Positions 63,920 through 64,000 of a stretch of 64,000 bases of DNA are shown here, piece by piece. Under the pieces are notes generated by a model, which was given only the letters and a program-made list of their open reading frames with translations, was not told the origin of the DNA and did no database searches. The stretch's first letter is position 1. Every line of letters starts with the position of its first letter. The position numbers and the translations under genes were made by a program. The DNA comes from Oligoflexia bacterium. GTDB lineage: Bacteria > Bdellovibrionota > UBA1018. The stretch lies in the NCBI GenBank assembly GCA_014378465.1, contig JACMNQ010000057.1:1-64000 (forward strand). Reading direction: 5' to 3'.

Positions 63920-63953
63920 AAAAAAGCCACACGGCATCCCGTGTGGCTTTTTT
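63920..63953. terminator. Bidirectional intrinsic terminator
   Basis: GCCACACGG (63926-63934) pairs perfectly with CCGTGTGGC (63939-63947) around CATC, with AAAAAA on one side and TTTTTT on the other, so it can stop transcription both ways. Confidence 0.95.
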
Positions 63954-63976
63954 CATTTCTCAGTCTGAAACCCAGC

Positions 63977-64000
63977 TCAGCGCTTGAGCGCGGCTTGAAG
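63977..64000 (-). CDS. C-terminus of a minus-strand gene (runs off window)
   Basis: The last 24 bases read LQAALKR and a TGA on the minus strand, just outside the terminator. Too short to identify. Confidence 0.35.
   Translation of the reverse strand, partial: LQAALKR

Overview
The window looks like a chromosomal stretch from a GC-rich, Gram-negative, diderm bacterium. A complete type II secretion operon, many lipoproteins and Sec or Tat exported proteins, a CarD regulator, the infC-rpmI-rplT-pheS-pheT-ihfA-merR order, a GspL that carries a PilM-like domain and an HNH nuclease with a long helical N-terminus all suggest Bdellovibrionota or a neighbouring deep proteobacterial phylum such as Myxococcota. 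This placement is inference, because there is no rRNA in the window. I saw no CRISPR array, tRNA, insertion sequence or prophage.

Layout. 1-1.5 kb: an ATP-dependent DNA ligase running off the left edge and its partner exonuclease, the latter split by a frameshift in an 8-G run. 1.6-8.9 kb: an FAD/Rieske oxidoreductase, then exported proteins: one broken by a 20-bp tandem triplication, a lipoprotein, an HExxH metalloprotease, a trypsin-like protease and a helical secreted protein. 8.9-14.1 kb: a secreted caspase-like/HEAT protein with AT-rich stretches, uvrC lacking its C-terminal HhH domain, a zinc-ribbon protein and a CsgG/LpoB-like lipoprotein. 14.2-19.7 kb: a decayed gene, then a coupled pair of a large CxxCH lipoprotein (DUF1588-like) and a Tat-exported DUF1501-like protein. 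19.7-28.2 kb: a hydrolase-fold protein without its nucleophile, uvrB, a lipase, cysE-cysK, an M50-like membrane protease, cysS and carD.

28.6-32.3 kb: a PilZ protein, convergent with a long-chain acyl-CoA dehydrogenase. 32.5-46.7 kb: one gspCDEFGHIJKLMN operon with mostly overlapping or closely spaced genes, supplying almost the whole type II machine except the prepilin peptidase. It runs on into a farnesyl-diphosphate-synthase-like gene, a GshB-like ATP-grasp gene, an HExxH lipoprotein and a small anchored protein. 50.2-56.6 kb: the translation cluster (IF3, L35, L20, PheS, PheT) with IHF-alpha and a MerR-type regulator, all on the minus strand. 56.9-64 kb: a Lys/Ala-tailed coiled-coil protein, a secreted Cys-repeat protein, ndk-nadE, an HNH nuclease-thioredoxin pair, small exported proteins and a strong terminator.

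Two themes stand out. Exported proteins outnumber cytoplasmic ones between 3 and 20 kb, and the type II machine could be their route out. Several genes are interrupted at short repeats or homopolymers (G8 at 757, 20-bp x3 at 3991, 23-bp x3 at 11033), which is consistent with slippage, gene decay or sequencing error.
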